Assembly: GCA_028554645.1 (NCBI GenBank)
Contig: JAQOOI010000029.1
Coordinates: forward strand, 1-64,000
Source of the DNA: Omphalotus guepiniiformis
Taxonomy: Eukaryota; Basidiomycota; Agaricomycetes; Agaricales; Omphalotaceae
Length of the DNA stretch: 64,000 nucleotides
Direction of reading: 5' to 3'
A program made the position numbers and the translations under genes. A model generated the notes under the pieces. It was not told the origin of the DNA. It made no database searches and saw only the letters and a list, made by a program, of their open reading frames with translations. Numbering within the stretch: the first letter of the stretch is position 1; every line of letters starts with the position of its first letter. Positions 1 through 12,132 of this stretch are shown here, piece by piece.

Positions 1-63
1 TCGAAGTTTGTCTGACTTGGCTGTCAGGATGTTCTTCGATTTACGAAGACTTGGGGTCTTCCG
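1..63 (+). repeat. Stem-loop module, copy 1 (partial)
   Basis: Partial copy of a dispersed module made of short hairpins with TTGG-type loops. Visible here are CTGAC/GTCAG arms around position 20 and GAAGAC-TTGGG-GTCTTC at 45-61. The first hairpin is degenerate or cut by the window edge. Six other copies lie in the window. The plus orientation points toward the genes at 1-6.4 kb. Confidence 0.75.
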
Positions 64-900
64 TTTCGCTACCGGTACCGCAGTTGGATGCTCTATTCCT
101 GAACCGATATCCCATTCATCTGGCGAAATTTCCGCCACTCGAATACCACGTCAGAATATCCGATATCATGCGTCAGAATTCCAAGTCTCGTTCATTCGAG
201 GAAGCTATAGGAACATGGCCACATGACGTTATGGCTCACTTCTCGATGCGACGTCGGACGAGGTCGAAAATCTTGTACTCCTACAGTGCGCTATTCACCA
301 ATCTTGTTCACTGGCAATCCTTTCCTGTTCCTTCTCTCATAATTCTGTATAGTTCGTGAAACGTTTGAATCCTTGTTGGCATGAATGTGGCTTAATAGGA
401 GTATCATGAAGGCTTGGTGTTATGCCTAACCACCGGCCCCGGCCCGTCTCATTCCGTTGTGCGCCCGACTTTGCGAAACATCCGAATATCCGACTTCTTT
501 GTTGCACTCTGAAGCACTTCAACGCTGTTGAGCCCTGGTAGAAATGGATGTCGCATGATTCCGCATCCTGTCGCGCAAAGGTCCAAAGGACCCCGCAATA
601 TACCCAGAACAGACATCTCCGTCGCACAGGCGTCCAAACAAAAACCATCGTAAATCATGAAAGAGGTTGATGTATCGCTTTGAATAATTTTCTGCCACTC
701 CCTTATTGATAAAGGATTGCGTTGAAGGCACATTCCTCTAAAAAATACAAACCCCACAATCACCAGAGAGAAAGATACGATTCCAACAAGAAAACTACCG
801 AACAAAGAACCAGAAATCCCGGACAAAAATCACCGATCAAAGGTGATGAGGAAAGGGCACTAAAGTATTCCCAAATCGCAGCTCATCTTATGTACACAGT
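1..900 (+). repeat. Dispersed repeat shared with 27.88-28.44 kb
   Basis: Beyond the stem-loop module, this stretch and 27884-28440 align in patches: a shared ACCGCAGTTGGAT, a CAGAATTC block, a TTGTTCACTGGCAATC-like block, and a purine-rich region with similar AACAAGAAAA and GATGAGGA blocks. Both are interrupted by small indels. Neither copy has a convincing reading frame. It is most simply the extended 5' end of a mobile cassette whose remainder has diverged. Confidence 0.5.
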
Positions 901-991
901 GGCTTATAGATCAAGTTCTTAGGAACTCCCACCACTTCCGAACAATACATATTCGAACTGTCTTCCATCTGAGGACGATCCTGCCGCGCCT

Positions 992-3900
992 ATGAGAGCG
1001 GGAGAATCCACGAGTTGGAGAACTTCCCTGGCTTCTCGTAATGGCGGTAATGCCGTACCTGAGCTTGGTGCAGATTCGGAGAGCACCCCATTCACCCTGG
1101 CCGAGAAGAACTCTAAACTTTGTTCTATTCTAACGACCAGGGACCGCGAGCTCGCCCATTCAGTTGCTACGCAAAAATAGTATGAGAAGCAGGAATATGG
1201 ACCTTCTTGTTCGCCGCCAATTTATACTGCTTTCGTGCATAGAGCTGACATGGAACATAGGCGAACAATGTTGGCCTCAAGTCACAAGTCACAAAACTCT
1301 CCGAAGACACTAACAAGCAAAGTGAAAAGATTCGCTACCTAGAACCCCAACTAGAGGTGAGGTTACTTCACGACAATACCCGTACCTTGTGCTGATATTT
1401 TTCAGAGCGCGAATAAACGGCTTGACGAGCTCTCCGCTGAAATCCGAACCCTAGAAGAAGCGAAGAAAAGCCTGCAAGAAAATGTTGAGAAGGACAAGAA
1501 GACTATACTCCTAATGCAGCGAGAGCACGCTCGAGAGCTAGTAGGGCAGTTTCCCTATCATCGATACATGTCACTAACACTAACTGCTTCACTGCGAACA
1601 GGAGAAGAAATCTACGGAGGCTGAATCTCAACGGATGGAAACTGCAAAACTCATTTGAGACTCAGCGCAATGCGGTGACGAGTTTAAGAACTGAAAAAGA
1701 GGAGCTGCAAGTACGTGTAGTACCTAGCTAGCTCTTCGCACTCATTGTAAAATATCCATGACGTTAGGACGAGGTTCATGATTTACAGGTACGTGTCGTA
1801 CCTAGCTGGCTCTTCTCATTCATACTCAAGGCTCCACGACGTAGCACAAAGTACAATCACTCGAAGAGAATCTAAACCAGCAAAAACGATTATTTGAAGA
1901 GGTAGCGGTAGCGGCCTCTTCGTTTACATAAACTTACGCTCATTCCTCGCTCATAGAGCAGCAACAACGCACGGAGGGACGCGGATGATATGCTGGAGCA
2001 CCAGAACAAGGTGGACCTCCTCTGGACAAACAACTGAATCTTTTCGAGGTGAGAACGAGAAACCACCTGATCGAGCATTCTACATGATCTTCACTACTGG
2101 AAATACAGGAAAAATACGAGCTACTATTCATAGAACACCAATTAACCTCGGTATGTATCTTCCCCACCCTCCTACCATGCATACTGAGTCACCGCCATAG
2201 GAGGAACTGCGTGAATCAGTGGAGACAGAAAAAGGTAGTTCATTGCGTTTGTTTCATTGCGTTTTATGCGCTGTTTACGTTGCGTCGGCTCTCTTGGAAT
2301 CTAGCGTGCTGTAGAAGCGCTCAAATCCCAACATCAAGAGGAAATCTCCCAACTCCAGAGTGACATACAAACTCTTGACCCAAGAGAAGAGTACGTTAGA
2401 GGTGCGCTATTTCGCTTATATGGTCGCGGTGTCCCCCACATCCTTCGTGCGAACATATCCCCAATCGTTTTATAGCAACAGCTTAGGTCGTCCAAGCAAG
2501 CTTGCGTAACTATCCGTGGCAAGCTGCAAAATCTGGAGGCCGACAGAGAGAAAGATGTCTTGCAGCTGGAGAAGGAAATAGAGAGATTGACTCGCGAAAG
2601 CGGACTTCTAAATGTGCGTTACTTCACCGATCTTGTTAATTCGATCCTCATTTCTCGCTGATAGGAGGAGCAAGGAGAGTCCCTGACGACAATTGGAAAT
2701 CTCAAAAGGAAGGATTGAAACGCTCGACAAAGAGCTTTCAAACCTGAATGAGGAACTGAAACTACAGACGGATAAGAACGAGTCTTCGCAGGACTCTTTA
2801 CGCGAGCATATTGAAACCTTGATTCAAGAAAAGGGGGCTCTAAATGTGCGTTCTTTTCAACAAGTCTTGTGTACTCGATATACTCAAGTCCGATGTTAGG
2901 ATGAGAACGAAGAGCTTTCCTCAACGGTCAATAACCTTGTCACGAAGATCGAAGATATCGAACGAGATCTTCTGAACGAACGAGCTGCTCATAAGCTTGC
3001 ACTAGAAACGCAGGAGAATCAGATTTCGGTCCTCGAATCCTCAAGTGTATCTTTACGTGGTCGCATTGAGGAACGAACGAAGACTGTCGAGGTACTTTTT
3101 ATCCCAGTTCTGATATATGGAGACTAATATAAAGAAAAGGAATTAACAGGTGCACATGGTGCGAAAGTTGCAGAGTTGCAGGCACTGAAGGAGAAAATGA
3201 ACGAGCAGGAGAAGAAACTCCAGGTACAGAATATACTTTCATTTCATGCTTCCCTTAAATGATCTCCTTGTTTAAACTACGTATTACTTTGCAGGCCCAG
3301 ATTGCTCACGACGGTGAGCAACACGCAGAAAAAGAGGAGAAATGGAGAGAGGCTCGTGCTCAGAAGAATGCTCAATTGAAGGACTTGGAGAAAAGTTGAA
3401 TGATTCAGAGGTACGATCAGCAATGGCAACATTGCTTACGGACCTGACTTGCCCGTCAACAACAGGCTCAACTCCAGAAAGTTAAGGCAGATAATCAAGG
3501 GAAGAGTGAGAAGATCCAAACTTTACGCGAGAAGGTTCAGGAGTTGAAGGTAGTGCTTATTCGAACTGAATCCAAGCATCTCAATTGATCCGCCTTGACT
3601 TACTTTGCAGGCGCAGATTTCTAGCGATGGTGAGCAAACACGCAGCAAAAGCGAAGAAATGGAAAGAAGCCCGTGCCTGCGAAGGACACTGAATTGAAGG
3701 ACGTGTCGGAGAAGTTGTCCGTTTTACAGGTAGGAACAAACAATGGCACATCACCTATAACCTTGACTTGAGAGTGAAACAATAGGCTCACACAAAGCGA
3801 GAAAGTCAGAGGGGATAATCAACAGAAGAGCCAGGAGATTGAATCTTTACGCAAGGAAGTTCAGACGTTAAAGGTAATGCGTATATTCAATTTGAATCCA

Positions 3901-4132
3901 AGATGCCTGAGCTGGGCACAAGGCTTCGCATTCCGGAAGTGCTTCGAGTTCTCCACCTGCACCTTCAAGTGGAGCACAACTAAACAGGGCATCGAGCTCT
4001 GCTCCGGGTCCAGAGGGTGCAGAGGATGTCCCAGAAGGCACTGGAGATGGCACAGTTTATGGCGATGCTCCGCACGTAGAACTTTCGGACCATACGAGGT
4101 TTGGGCCACACACTGAAATCGGCGCCCGTTAG
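992..4132 (+). pseudogene. Decayed intron-rich coiled-coil protein gene
   Basis: A run of short exons separated by about 50-nt introns encodes Glu/Lys/Leu-rich heptad-like sequence, for example around 1407-1543, 2481-2611, 2665-2844, 2900-3091, 3139-3222, 3295-3410 and 3465-3550. The last part is Pro/Ser/Gly-rich and ends at a TAG at 4130-4132. Exon pairs at 3295-3610 and 3611-3925 are a tandem duplication with a 316-bp period; the second copy carries frame breaks. In-frame stops (a TAG near 1180, a TGA near 1657) and shifted frames suggest decay. I infer a coiled-coil scaffold-like protein but recognise no catalytic domain. The next gene starts within 100 bp on the same strand. Confidence 0.5.
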
Positions 4133-4224
4133 TCACGAGTTGAATATAATCAAGTACAAGAAACGAGCTTATCAACTGGGCGATGAAATAGTAGGTTTCG
4201 ATTTCTCTGATCTGTGTATCACTC

Positions 4225-6438
4225 ATGACATTCGTTTTGCTGAAGGGCCCGTCGTCTACGCGGGCTAAACCGAAAACTCCCTCGAAGCCCGCTCAAGCTC
4301 AGCCGTGGCCAAAAACTAAATCCTCACCTTTTGTAAGATGACTATCATGCACTGCTGTCCGAAGCTCATCTCATGATTGCTTTAGGTCATTGGTAGGAAA
4401 CGAAAGAATACTCGATTGTCGGACACGGATTCGGTATGCGTCAAAATCCAACCTCAAAAACCAAGGTTTCTAACCGTATTTCAGGACGAATCACCGGCTG
4501 ATGACGAGGGGACCGGAGGCGTTGGCGGTGGTGGAAGTAGAGGCGGTGGTGGCAAGGCGAAAAAGGCGTTCATAAAACGTAAATCCGGCAAGGTAAGTAC
4601 TTTCAACCGCTTTAGCTCTATTATGTATACTTACTATTTATTCAGGGCACAGCTCGGGTCGTCGACACTGACACCGATCCCGACGATGCCAGCCCCAACC
4701 ACAACTCTAGTGGACCGGACGACTGCAACCCCAAGGCGAAATCTACGTCCAAAAAGACTCAATCCGGCAAGGTAAGTACTTTCAACCGCTTTAGCCCTAT
4801 GTATACTTACTATCTATATAGGGCAAAGCTAGGGCCGTCAATATTAATACTGACACCGATCCCGAGGGCTCCAATCCCAACCACAACTCGAATGGACCGG
4901 ACGATTGCAACCCCAAGGCGAAATCTACGTTCAAAAAGACTAAATCCAGCAAGGTAAGTTTCAACCGCTTTAGCTCTATGTATACTTACGATCTACATAG
5001 GGCCAAGCTCGGACCGTCAATGTTGATACTGACGCCGATCCCGACGACTCCAGTCCCCAACCACAACTCGAGTGGACCGGACGACTGCAACCCCAAGGCG
5101 AAATCTACGTCCAAAAAGACTAAATCCGGCAAGGTAAGTACTTTCACAACCGCTTTAGCCCTATGTATACTTACTATCTATATAGGGCAAAGCTCGGGCC
5201 ATCAATCTTGATACTGACACCGATCCCGAGGGGTCCAATCCCAACTCTGATGGACCAGGCGACTTCAATTTCGATCTCAGCAGTAGTGGTTCAGAGCTGG
5301 ACTCTGATATAGAGTCCAATGAGCACAAGGTTCGAAAGATTTGGGCTATGAAAGGTCGGCATTCAAGCTACACAGAAACCCAACAGAAGCGCAACGTCAA
5401 CGTGAGTTACACACAGCTCCAAGCTGGTGACTTGCAGACCTTGAATATTACGCTTTAACAGGCACTCGCTCGAGATCTGCTTCTCACGGCACTTCACTGC
5501 AAAAGAGTCTTCGAAGCTTTTTCTCGGGATCAAGTATCGGACGCGCGTCTTAAAAAGTTTTTGGACGAACCTAAAGAACACGGACCTAAGCTTTGCAATA
5601 CCCGTATTGACAAGAGAGGCGCCGATTCCAGCGACATTCTGGATTCTATCTGGAATAAATCTCTAATTTACATACTGGCACGTGAAGGAAAGGCGATCGT
5701 TAAATCTGCTCCCGATACCCGTTTTGGCCTTCCGGTTGATTGGACACAACTCATGCGCACCCGACTGTACGAAGTTGTCAAATATGTGATTGCGGCTCGG
5801 CCACGAGAGGGCGAAACGACCAAAGATGTCGTTATCCGTCTTGCAGCAGCGTACGATGTCGTGAAGCAAAGGAACAAGGGAGTCAATATCTTACATGTGG
5901 TAAGTGCATCTACTGAAGATGACAGAGTCGCTCACCGTCACCCCTGTCATGCCTGTAGAAATATCAGGCGCGCTGTTCCGGCGCTACTGTCATGATTCGA
6001 GCCTGCCGCGATGTGAAAGACAAAACCGGGATAGAAACGTTCAGTTACATCCTTGAACTTACGAAATTACTAGGGCCCGGTGGTATGTCGGATGAGGAGG
6101 ACAAACTCGTCACAACTACAACTAACGGTCAAAGCATGCGCGAGATGGTGAAAGCTGTTCTTGTGGTGGATTGGCGACACCCGTCCTTTCGAGAACTGTT
6201 CCAAATGGTCGATAGTACTCCAGGAGTTGAAGAGGGTATCTTTTCACAGATCGGGAGGACGAAAATGAAGCGCATTCGGGTCGACAAGATTAGTACAACA
6301 CGCGCACCACCTCCACATCTTCCTCGTTCCTTTTTTAAGCCAGGCTACCTGGAGGAATTGGGAAAGTTTCCTTTTCAAATTGATGACCTTCATCTCAGCA
6401 AGAAGGAGTTTCCACTCCGCGAGGTTCAGATCTCGTAG
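4225..6438 (+). CDS. Uncharacterised Agaricomycete protein with tandemly duplicated exons (paralogue of 12526-13502)
   Basis: Exons read as 4225-4332, 4386-4433, 4485-4592, 4646-4771, 4822-4953, 5001-5133, 5186-5401, 5462-5899 and 5959-6438. All joins are phase 0 and the sum is about 595 codons. The N-terminus is basic and Pro/Lys-rich, followed by an acidic, Asp/Asn/Pro-rich repeat section encoded by duplicated exons. The C-terminal domain has a GMSDEE motif, a W-R-H-P segment, an F..LF..VD stretch, then a LP-SFFKPGYLEE-like segment. The same order and the same intron position before K-Y/F occur in the gene at 12526-13502. Exon 5001-5133 has one extra base and would introduce a stop unless skipped. 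I recognise the family only as an uncharacterised one common in mushrooms. Confidence 0.7.
4593..5185 (+). repeat. Tandem exon-intron units (four copies)
   Basis: Four successive exons start at 4646, 4822, 5001 and 5186, giving periods of 176, 179 and 185 bp. Each begins GGCA/CAAGCTCGG-like sequence and the first three end in a Ser-Gly/Ser-Lys codon run. Introns are 50, 47 and 52 nt and share GTAAGTACTTTCAACCGC and TATGTATACTTAC. Because each unit is phase 0 at both ends, units can be added or skipped without shifting frame, except the third, which has an extra C. Confidence 0.85.
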
Positions 6439-7387
6439 TGGTTTCCCTTTGACACGTATTTACTTATCGCACCGACAAGTAATGTAGAGTATTCAGTTTG
6501 GCGGCCGCACGAAAGCGCGACCCGGGATATGAGAATCGTTTTATTTTTGCAAGGCTTACTGCTGGAAACGCAAGGCAGACAACGTTAGAGCCGATGTTAA
6601 CCCGCCAGCCTACATTCTCGTCACGATCGTGTCTCCCCCTAGTTTTCACTCTGCACTTTCCAACCAATGGTTTGAAGGAAGTTCCTACGTGAGAAGTGCA
6701 ACTAGTTTTTTAACAAAATTTCAATGTCGTATGCCTCCAATACAATGCGCAACGAGGTTAGCTGACGCAAGGGTTTTCTCTGTATTTCATCCTCCCCTAA
6801 AAAGTGTGGACTGGTGGCATTCGTATGACAGGCAGACAAAAACTTTAGGCAGGCCACCAAACTAGATAGCAAAATACAACGAGATCAGTCTGGGTTTGGC
6901 CACGAGTATCAAATAAGGCCAATAAACTAAGCACGGCTCGTAAGAGGAATTGGCAAAGAAACGACCACATAGACGGGCTGGGGCGTACTTTAGAGAGAAA
7001 AAACTACTTACACTTCTCCCAGTCGTTCATACCTTAACTCATATCATCGGTTTCAGGCATAGTAATCTCCGCCCTAGCATTCAACCCCAACCCCTCATCC
7101 TCGACTAGTAGTATTCCACACAAATCGCAGTGCAGGGCGTGGTAATTAAATGTTAAAATGTATGCTAAATACACTATACACTTGGGCACATTGGGGATCG
7201 TTATTGTATAGGTAAAACAAGTTAGAATTACTGGTCAATATTTTCTTTAATCTATCATGTACTTGATTTTATGGTACAATATTTCTATTCATTTTTCTGA
7301 TACACGACCTTATTTTGTGGGACAGTGAGAGAAAGTGATACAATACGTGAATCCAAGAGACTAGGCACGCGAGGTTGAGACGTCGGT
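6439..7387. other. Intergenic, no gene seen
   Basis: Between the gene ending at 6438 and the next cassette I see only short open frames without family resemblance. The part around 7130-7330 is AT-rich. Nothing else is supported. Confidence 0.5.
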
Positions 7388-7580
7388 TTCACACGCTGGC
7401 GCTAAAGCTGAAGTTGAACCGCTTACCAGAGTTGAACTCACTCATTCCTCTCATTGTCAGCCGTTTCTCTCTAACCATCACCCGCGGAGCGTAACGAAAA
7501 CTTGGTGTTTTCGTTGAATCCTGTCTGACTTGGTGTTGGACTGCTCTGAAATTCGCGAGGACTCGGTGTCTTCCGATTCG
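7388..7580 (+). repeat. Stem-loop module, copy 2, with outer motif
   Basis: The outer motif TTCACACGCTGGCGCTAAAG begins at 7388; it recurs at about 24853 and, inverted, at 40089-40113. About 90 bp later come three hairpins: AAAAC-TTGGT-GTTTT, a decayed CTGAC-TTGGT hairpin, and GAGGAC-TCGGT-GTCTTC. The first hairpin differs from other copies by paired changes that keep the stem. It lies just 5' of the gene starting at 7609 and would be in its promoter or leader. Confidence 0.75.
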
Positions 7581-7608
7581 TCCAGACTGTAGGGTTGGGC
7601 TTCACAAT

Positions 7609-9700
7609 ATGTCTGCCTACTCCTTGAATCTAACTCAAAATGCACCTGAAACCGCGGCAGAGCGTAGCCAAGTCCGACTGACAGCGGAGGACGGTGTTGT
7701 TGGTGCACTTTCTGGAGACTACTATATAACCAGTCTTATTCATTCGAAATATCTACCTGCGCCTCCCTCTAATAATGCTGTACAGCTCATCGAAGACGGA
7801 CGACTGGGAGATCATGATTACACACTTTGGCCTCAGTACTATCAAGATGCATACCCTCATTTCGCCGTCATCCCCCTTCGGCCCTGCCCTGAATCCGAAC
7901 CTGATCATCCGTATATAAACCACCTATGCATTTGGGAAAACGTACTTGACAACGACATAGAATGGGCTGGAAATTCTGCGCTCAGCGGCATCGGCGATCT
8001 CAAACACCCTCTTTTCGCTCGATTTGAAGAAGCAGTGAACTTTATCGTGCGGGAGGCAAACACCTATCTAGAGAATCCTACCTCTTCTGGCTTTGCTGCA
8101 TTTGTCAGACTACGCATCGCTCGCCTCGAGGCCTTTAGAGACCGGTTGCGACAACCTCGAAGTGACCTTATCTCAATCCGCGTCACAGTGGCCGGTCTTC
8201 AACATATTTGGCTTGACCTGGCAGCCGCGCTCCGGTACATGCAAGTCTATCAGCCTATCCTGAACGGAAACGCACCTGTCTTACCGGCAAGACTACGTAT
8301 CAGAGTAATGGGCGCGTTCACAGACCGTGTTGACGTGGTGGAAATGTTTTGGCTTGCTCGAGTCCCTATCTATCTCATCCGGCCCATTACCAGCTTCAAA
8401 GGCCAAATTGTTCTTAGACAATGCGACCTCGAGTCCCCTCCACCATTCCGAGCTTCAAGTATTGCATTTGGAGATATATTTGTTGGACACCCTGATGACC
8501 CAAGTCAGTGGAATGCGGCATATACATTCTATGCTCGATTCCTGTCGTATATTCACGAGCCCGTGTCGTATCTCAAGACTTCACATGAACGGTCTTCCGT
8601 CACTGTCGCAGCCGCTTCAAAAGACACTACAGCTACCGTCAGCCCCTTTCTTACGGTCAGCGCTGCTGCCAAAGTTACCATCGGCCCCTCTCGCAACACG
8701 TCAGCTCAGAGCTCAAACCGACACCGCCAGTTTCCTAGCGGCCATCTCAGACTTTCAAACCAAAGTATGTTCCTTGCCCATACCTTTTTTGTATTTTCCT
8801 GACTTCATTCTTAGACAAGCCCAAATGTTCATTTCAGGAGCTTGTTGGAGATTTTGTACCGCCTGCCATCCCAGCTTGGTCAAATGCGAATTTTCTTGTA
8901 GATGTTCATTCCAATCGATTTGCATCTGAACGCCCGAGCCGGCATACTTACTCTTTCCCCCCTCCATCTCTGTTCACGAATGCAAATTCGACCCGTCAAG
9001 CGTTCTACTTTGCTCAATGGCAACATCTTCGAGATGCGTTAGTGTTTCGTGCGCAATCACCATTCACCGAGGATAAAGATCGTCGACCTCAGGAGTGGCG
9101 AAACATTTTAGGGCTTGCTGTGGCAAAAGAGGGAGGGAGGAGCACTCAGTCACAAGCAGGCTTCAACACTGCGAAAGAGATTCTGGGAAAATGCTTCAGT
9201 CTGCAGGGCATCGAACTCGAGTTGATTCCTCCTACGCAGTCAGAAACTCCTTCCCTTATCCTGCGCCAACAACTTTTCTGGGAGCTTTGTGAGCTTCACT
9301 TCCGGAGTGAACTATTTCGTCTTGATGCACAGCTCTTTTCGCTGAAGCCACCAGAAGGTTCTTGTGCTGACGATATCCAGCGACTGGAATTGGAGCACTC
9401 AAGGCTATTGACACACATTTTTCCGGAAGACTCTCTGACGAAAGTTGAGATAGACAAATCACCTCTTGGCCTTTCTTCCCCTGAATGGTGCTACCGCTCT
9501 GTGTCTCTTGGAGCGTTTCCGAGATGTCATGGCCAACTGGTCAGTTCCTCTACCTGAAATGCTACAAGGACCGCTGTCTGTTATTCAAGATATTTTTGAG
9601 CAGCAGGAGAAAGCTTTGGCGCAGCATTATGCACAAGCTTTTTTTTGATGTTTTTGGTCGATATGCAACCTTGCCTCGTAGTCCCCCGCTGTCGCTATAG
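7609..9700 (+). CDS. Uncharacterised Agaricomycete accessory protein (frame breaks near the 3' end)
   Basis: Exon 1 is 7609-8764; a 50-nt intron (8765-8814) leads into exon 2 from 8815. The product would be about 690 residues. The middle has a VGHPDDPSQW segment. The C-terminal part has an ILRQQLFWELCELHFRSELF-like helix, then LAQHYAQAFF-DVFGRYATLP, which I recognise from an uncharacterised mushroom family often found beside transposases. Two shifts are needed: one near 9465, and one at a run of eight T near 9640, where seven T would continue the frame. Both could be indel errors in the assembly. It is the leftmost gene of the module-framed cassette and converges on the transposase at its other end. 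Confidence 0.6.
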
Positions 9701-9897
9701 CTCCAAATGAATAATATTGTATCTTTTTGTTTTTACAGTGAATGTTCTGCTTCGAATGTTACGCCTTCCGGGTACGTAATCTTTCAAAATATCGGCGCCG
9801 TTCTTCCCATTCTCTTATTGGTCATCAAATGTGTTTTTGGCAGAGCTCAAAACTAACAAAAAGAAAAGAACGGGTTTAAATTGCCCGCAGAACTAGA

Positions 9898-11128
9898 CTA
9901 ATGTTGTGTTCTGGTAACATGGTTGGTCAGCTCATCTAACTGCTTCGAAATCTCTTTTAGCACTGCAAGCCACTTATTCATGCTTTCCAAGTGCACAAGC
10001 GGCAACGCAGAACCCCACCACTTCAAACACACGAGTAGGCCAAACCAACCATTCTTTCCCCCTTTAGTTAAAGTTTTCCAACTTTGCCCAGGCTTGTGGG
10101 AGATGGACGTCCACCAGGTTTCTACCTCCTGCGAGAAACTAATGATGAGGTTTGCATTCAGCTTGGGGTCGTTATTCGCGCGCGATTATATCGCCCAGTG
10201 TTGATCCACTTGGTGAGATGTTGTGGCCTTCCCGCTGGGGGAAGTCCAGATCGTGGATTTTTCCATCCCTGCGCGCGTTCAAAAGCAATCCACCTTGTCA
10301 ATAGGAGGTTGTACTCTTGTCCCAAATCAATATTAAGGTAGTTGAACGCAGCGATAAACCAGTCCGCCGCAGCGTCGGAAGGGACGTCGGAAGGGTACGG
10401 AATTCGCATATCAGAGTTGGATGGTAAGTTCATGAGGGCCAGAGCCTCGTTCTCAAAATCACCTGCAAACTGAATCTAACGGTAAGTCTGTTCATACATG
10501 CGAAAGCAGAATCAGACACACGTCGGTATTGTCTCCATCCTGCAATCCTTCGCGTTGCACAGAGGGAGTATCACCTGCTTGGGCTACCGAGGTCGCCTGC
10601 ACGCCGATGTTGTTAGAACCTCCCTAAGCATAGCCGGTAAGCGCGATACAGGCAAAAAGAAGGAACGTGGAACCTTGGGAGCATTCAAAATTTCTAGTTC
10701 AGAGATACGGTGATTCAACTCTTCTTCTAGTTCAGAGATACGATTCTGAAGTTCGCCGACCTCTAGATCCTTCTTGCGAAGAGAACGCCAAAGTTCGGTA
10801 CATTTGTCCCCGACTTCCGAAGCTTTGGCCGACTCACAGTCCTATACCGCCAACTTGTCAGCACCAGTGAATTTCGAGGCGATAATCTCACCTGTAGAAC
10901 GTCCAGTTCTTTGTTAAGTTCTTCCACTTCATCCCTAAGGTTGCTTACTTCTTCACGCAGATGGATATTGACGGCATCCTGGTGCCGTATCTCAGCACTG
11001 GCGTGCGACACCAATCGCACTTTCTATTCCAGCATGAGTTGTGGAAATGAAAGAACAGGAAATATTCGTACGACTTTGTCGCTATCCGTTTTATTGTCGT
11101 CCTCTACAAACTCCTGTCGCCTTCGCAT
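9898..11128 (-). CDS. Uncharacterised protein: coiled coil plus Trp-rich C-terminal domain
   Basis: The start at 11128 gives exons 11128-11075, 11023-10892 and from 10841 on, all in phase. Early exons encode an acidic coiled coil with L/E heptads. The later part includes an AADWF-to-RWIAFERAQGW segment, a RPQHLTKWI motif, then ETWW, GKNGWFGL and LKWWGS motifs near the C-terminus, ending with TAG at 9898-9900. This order matches an uncharacterised mushroom family. A (CG)n run near 10180 shifts the frame by one between the RW/RP part and the WW part. The gene starts divergently from the gene at 11554, about 425 bp away. Confidence 0.5.
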
Positions 11129-11280
11129 ATTTTGTTTGATACTTGAGAACTATAATTGCTGGCAGTGGCAATGAAAGAAGTGAAGGCGAAGGCTGGCCAA
11201 AATTAGAGACCACGTGAGTAGCAAGTGCCTGCCGTCCTTCTTAGGTGAATATGCAGCTTATATATCACTTCGCCTTGTAT

Positions 11281-11320
11281 CCCCTGTGTCGCCCTGTGTC
11301 GCCCTGTGTCGCCCAATGTC
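11281..11320. repeat. 10-bp minisatellite
   Basis: Four copies of a 10-bp unit close to CCCTGTGTCG sit between the divergent genes starting at 11128 (minus) and 11554 (plus), so in their shared upstream region. Confidence 0.85.
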
Positions 11321-11553
11321 GCGCTCCTTTGCGCAGTTGATAGCAACCCCACAAAGGCAAAGGATCCTTTCATCGAAGACATGAAGACAAGTGCATGAGA
11401 AAGAGTACTTGTACAGGTGAAGGGAACAAAGGGCGCCGGCTGCAATCGTCAAAGGGGCGGATATAATATATAGCTAGTCAAGCCTAGAGGACAGAACTTG
11501 CGGACATCCTTGAACATTCTTCCCCTCGTTCTTCCTTGCGTCCTCTATTTCAG

Positions 11554-12132
11554 ATGGGAATGTACCAAACTCCTTGCGCTGTCACGGCAAAAGTAAGCAC
11601 ATGGTCACTAGTTTTCACAAAGAACTGGCATCTGACTCCGCCCCTTCTAGACAACCTCGAAATCCGTACGAGGACGGATCTACCGTACGGGGAAACTTCG
11701 TCCCGAGGCTGTCCCCGTGTGGTATCGTCAAAACGATTCCCCCACGTCCCGCTATGTTATGGCGACGGATCTGATTGATGATCCAAAAATACAGCCTTAC
11801 GTGCATGACTGCACGGTCTCCATCGTCCATCGCAGGACTCCCTACAAATTCCGGGTCTTCTTCAAACGGCACAAGATGCTCCCCGCCAACCAGGCAATCG
11901 AAGAGTTAGCGCAGGTCCGCGCTGAAGGAGATATCCTCCTTGTCGCCTGTGGCAAGGAGGTGAACATCAGAAACTTACGCGGCAAGGCTGAGGAACGCAT
12001 TGCAGATTTGGCCGTGCAGCGGTACGTTGACTCAGAAAACCACCTCACCTCAACTGACATGTTTTCAGATTCATGAAACGTCTCCATCCCATCCGATCCA
12101 AACATCACTTCCCCTCCAAGATGCAGGTTTAA
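11554..12132 (+). CDS. Small uncharacterised Agaricomycete protein (157 aa)
   Basis: Three exons, 11554-11592, 11651-12021 and 12069-12132, join in frame to 157 codons plus TAA. Introns are 58 and 47 nt with canonical GT-AG ends. Features are a VRGRIYRTGKLRPEAVPVWY stretch, then a P-Y-V-x-D segment, a VFFKRHKMLPANQAI segment, and a basic C-terminus. I recognise the pattern as a family repeated in many mushroom genomes, with no known function. The ATG at 11554 is the first in frame with the conserved exon; it follows a CAG, so an upstream non-coding exon is possible. Confidence 0.7.

Noticed and set aside
449..826. Minus-strand frame with a hydrophobic N-terminus
   Set aside because: The related repeat at 28.2 kb does not preserve this frame, so coding is unlikely.
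3861..4226. Minus-strand frame of 121 codons
   Set aside because: It is antisense to the Pro/Ser/Gly-rich end of the coiled-coil gene and has no supporting signals.
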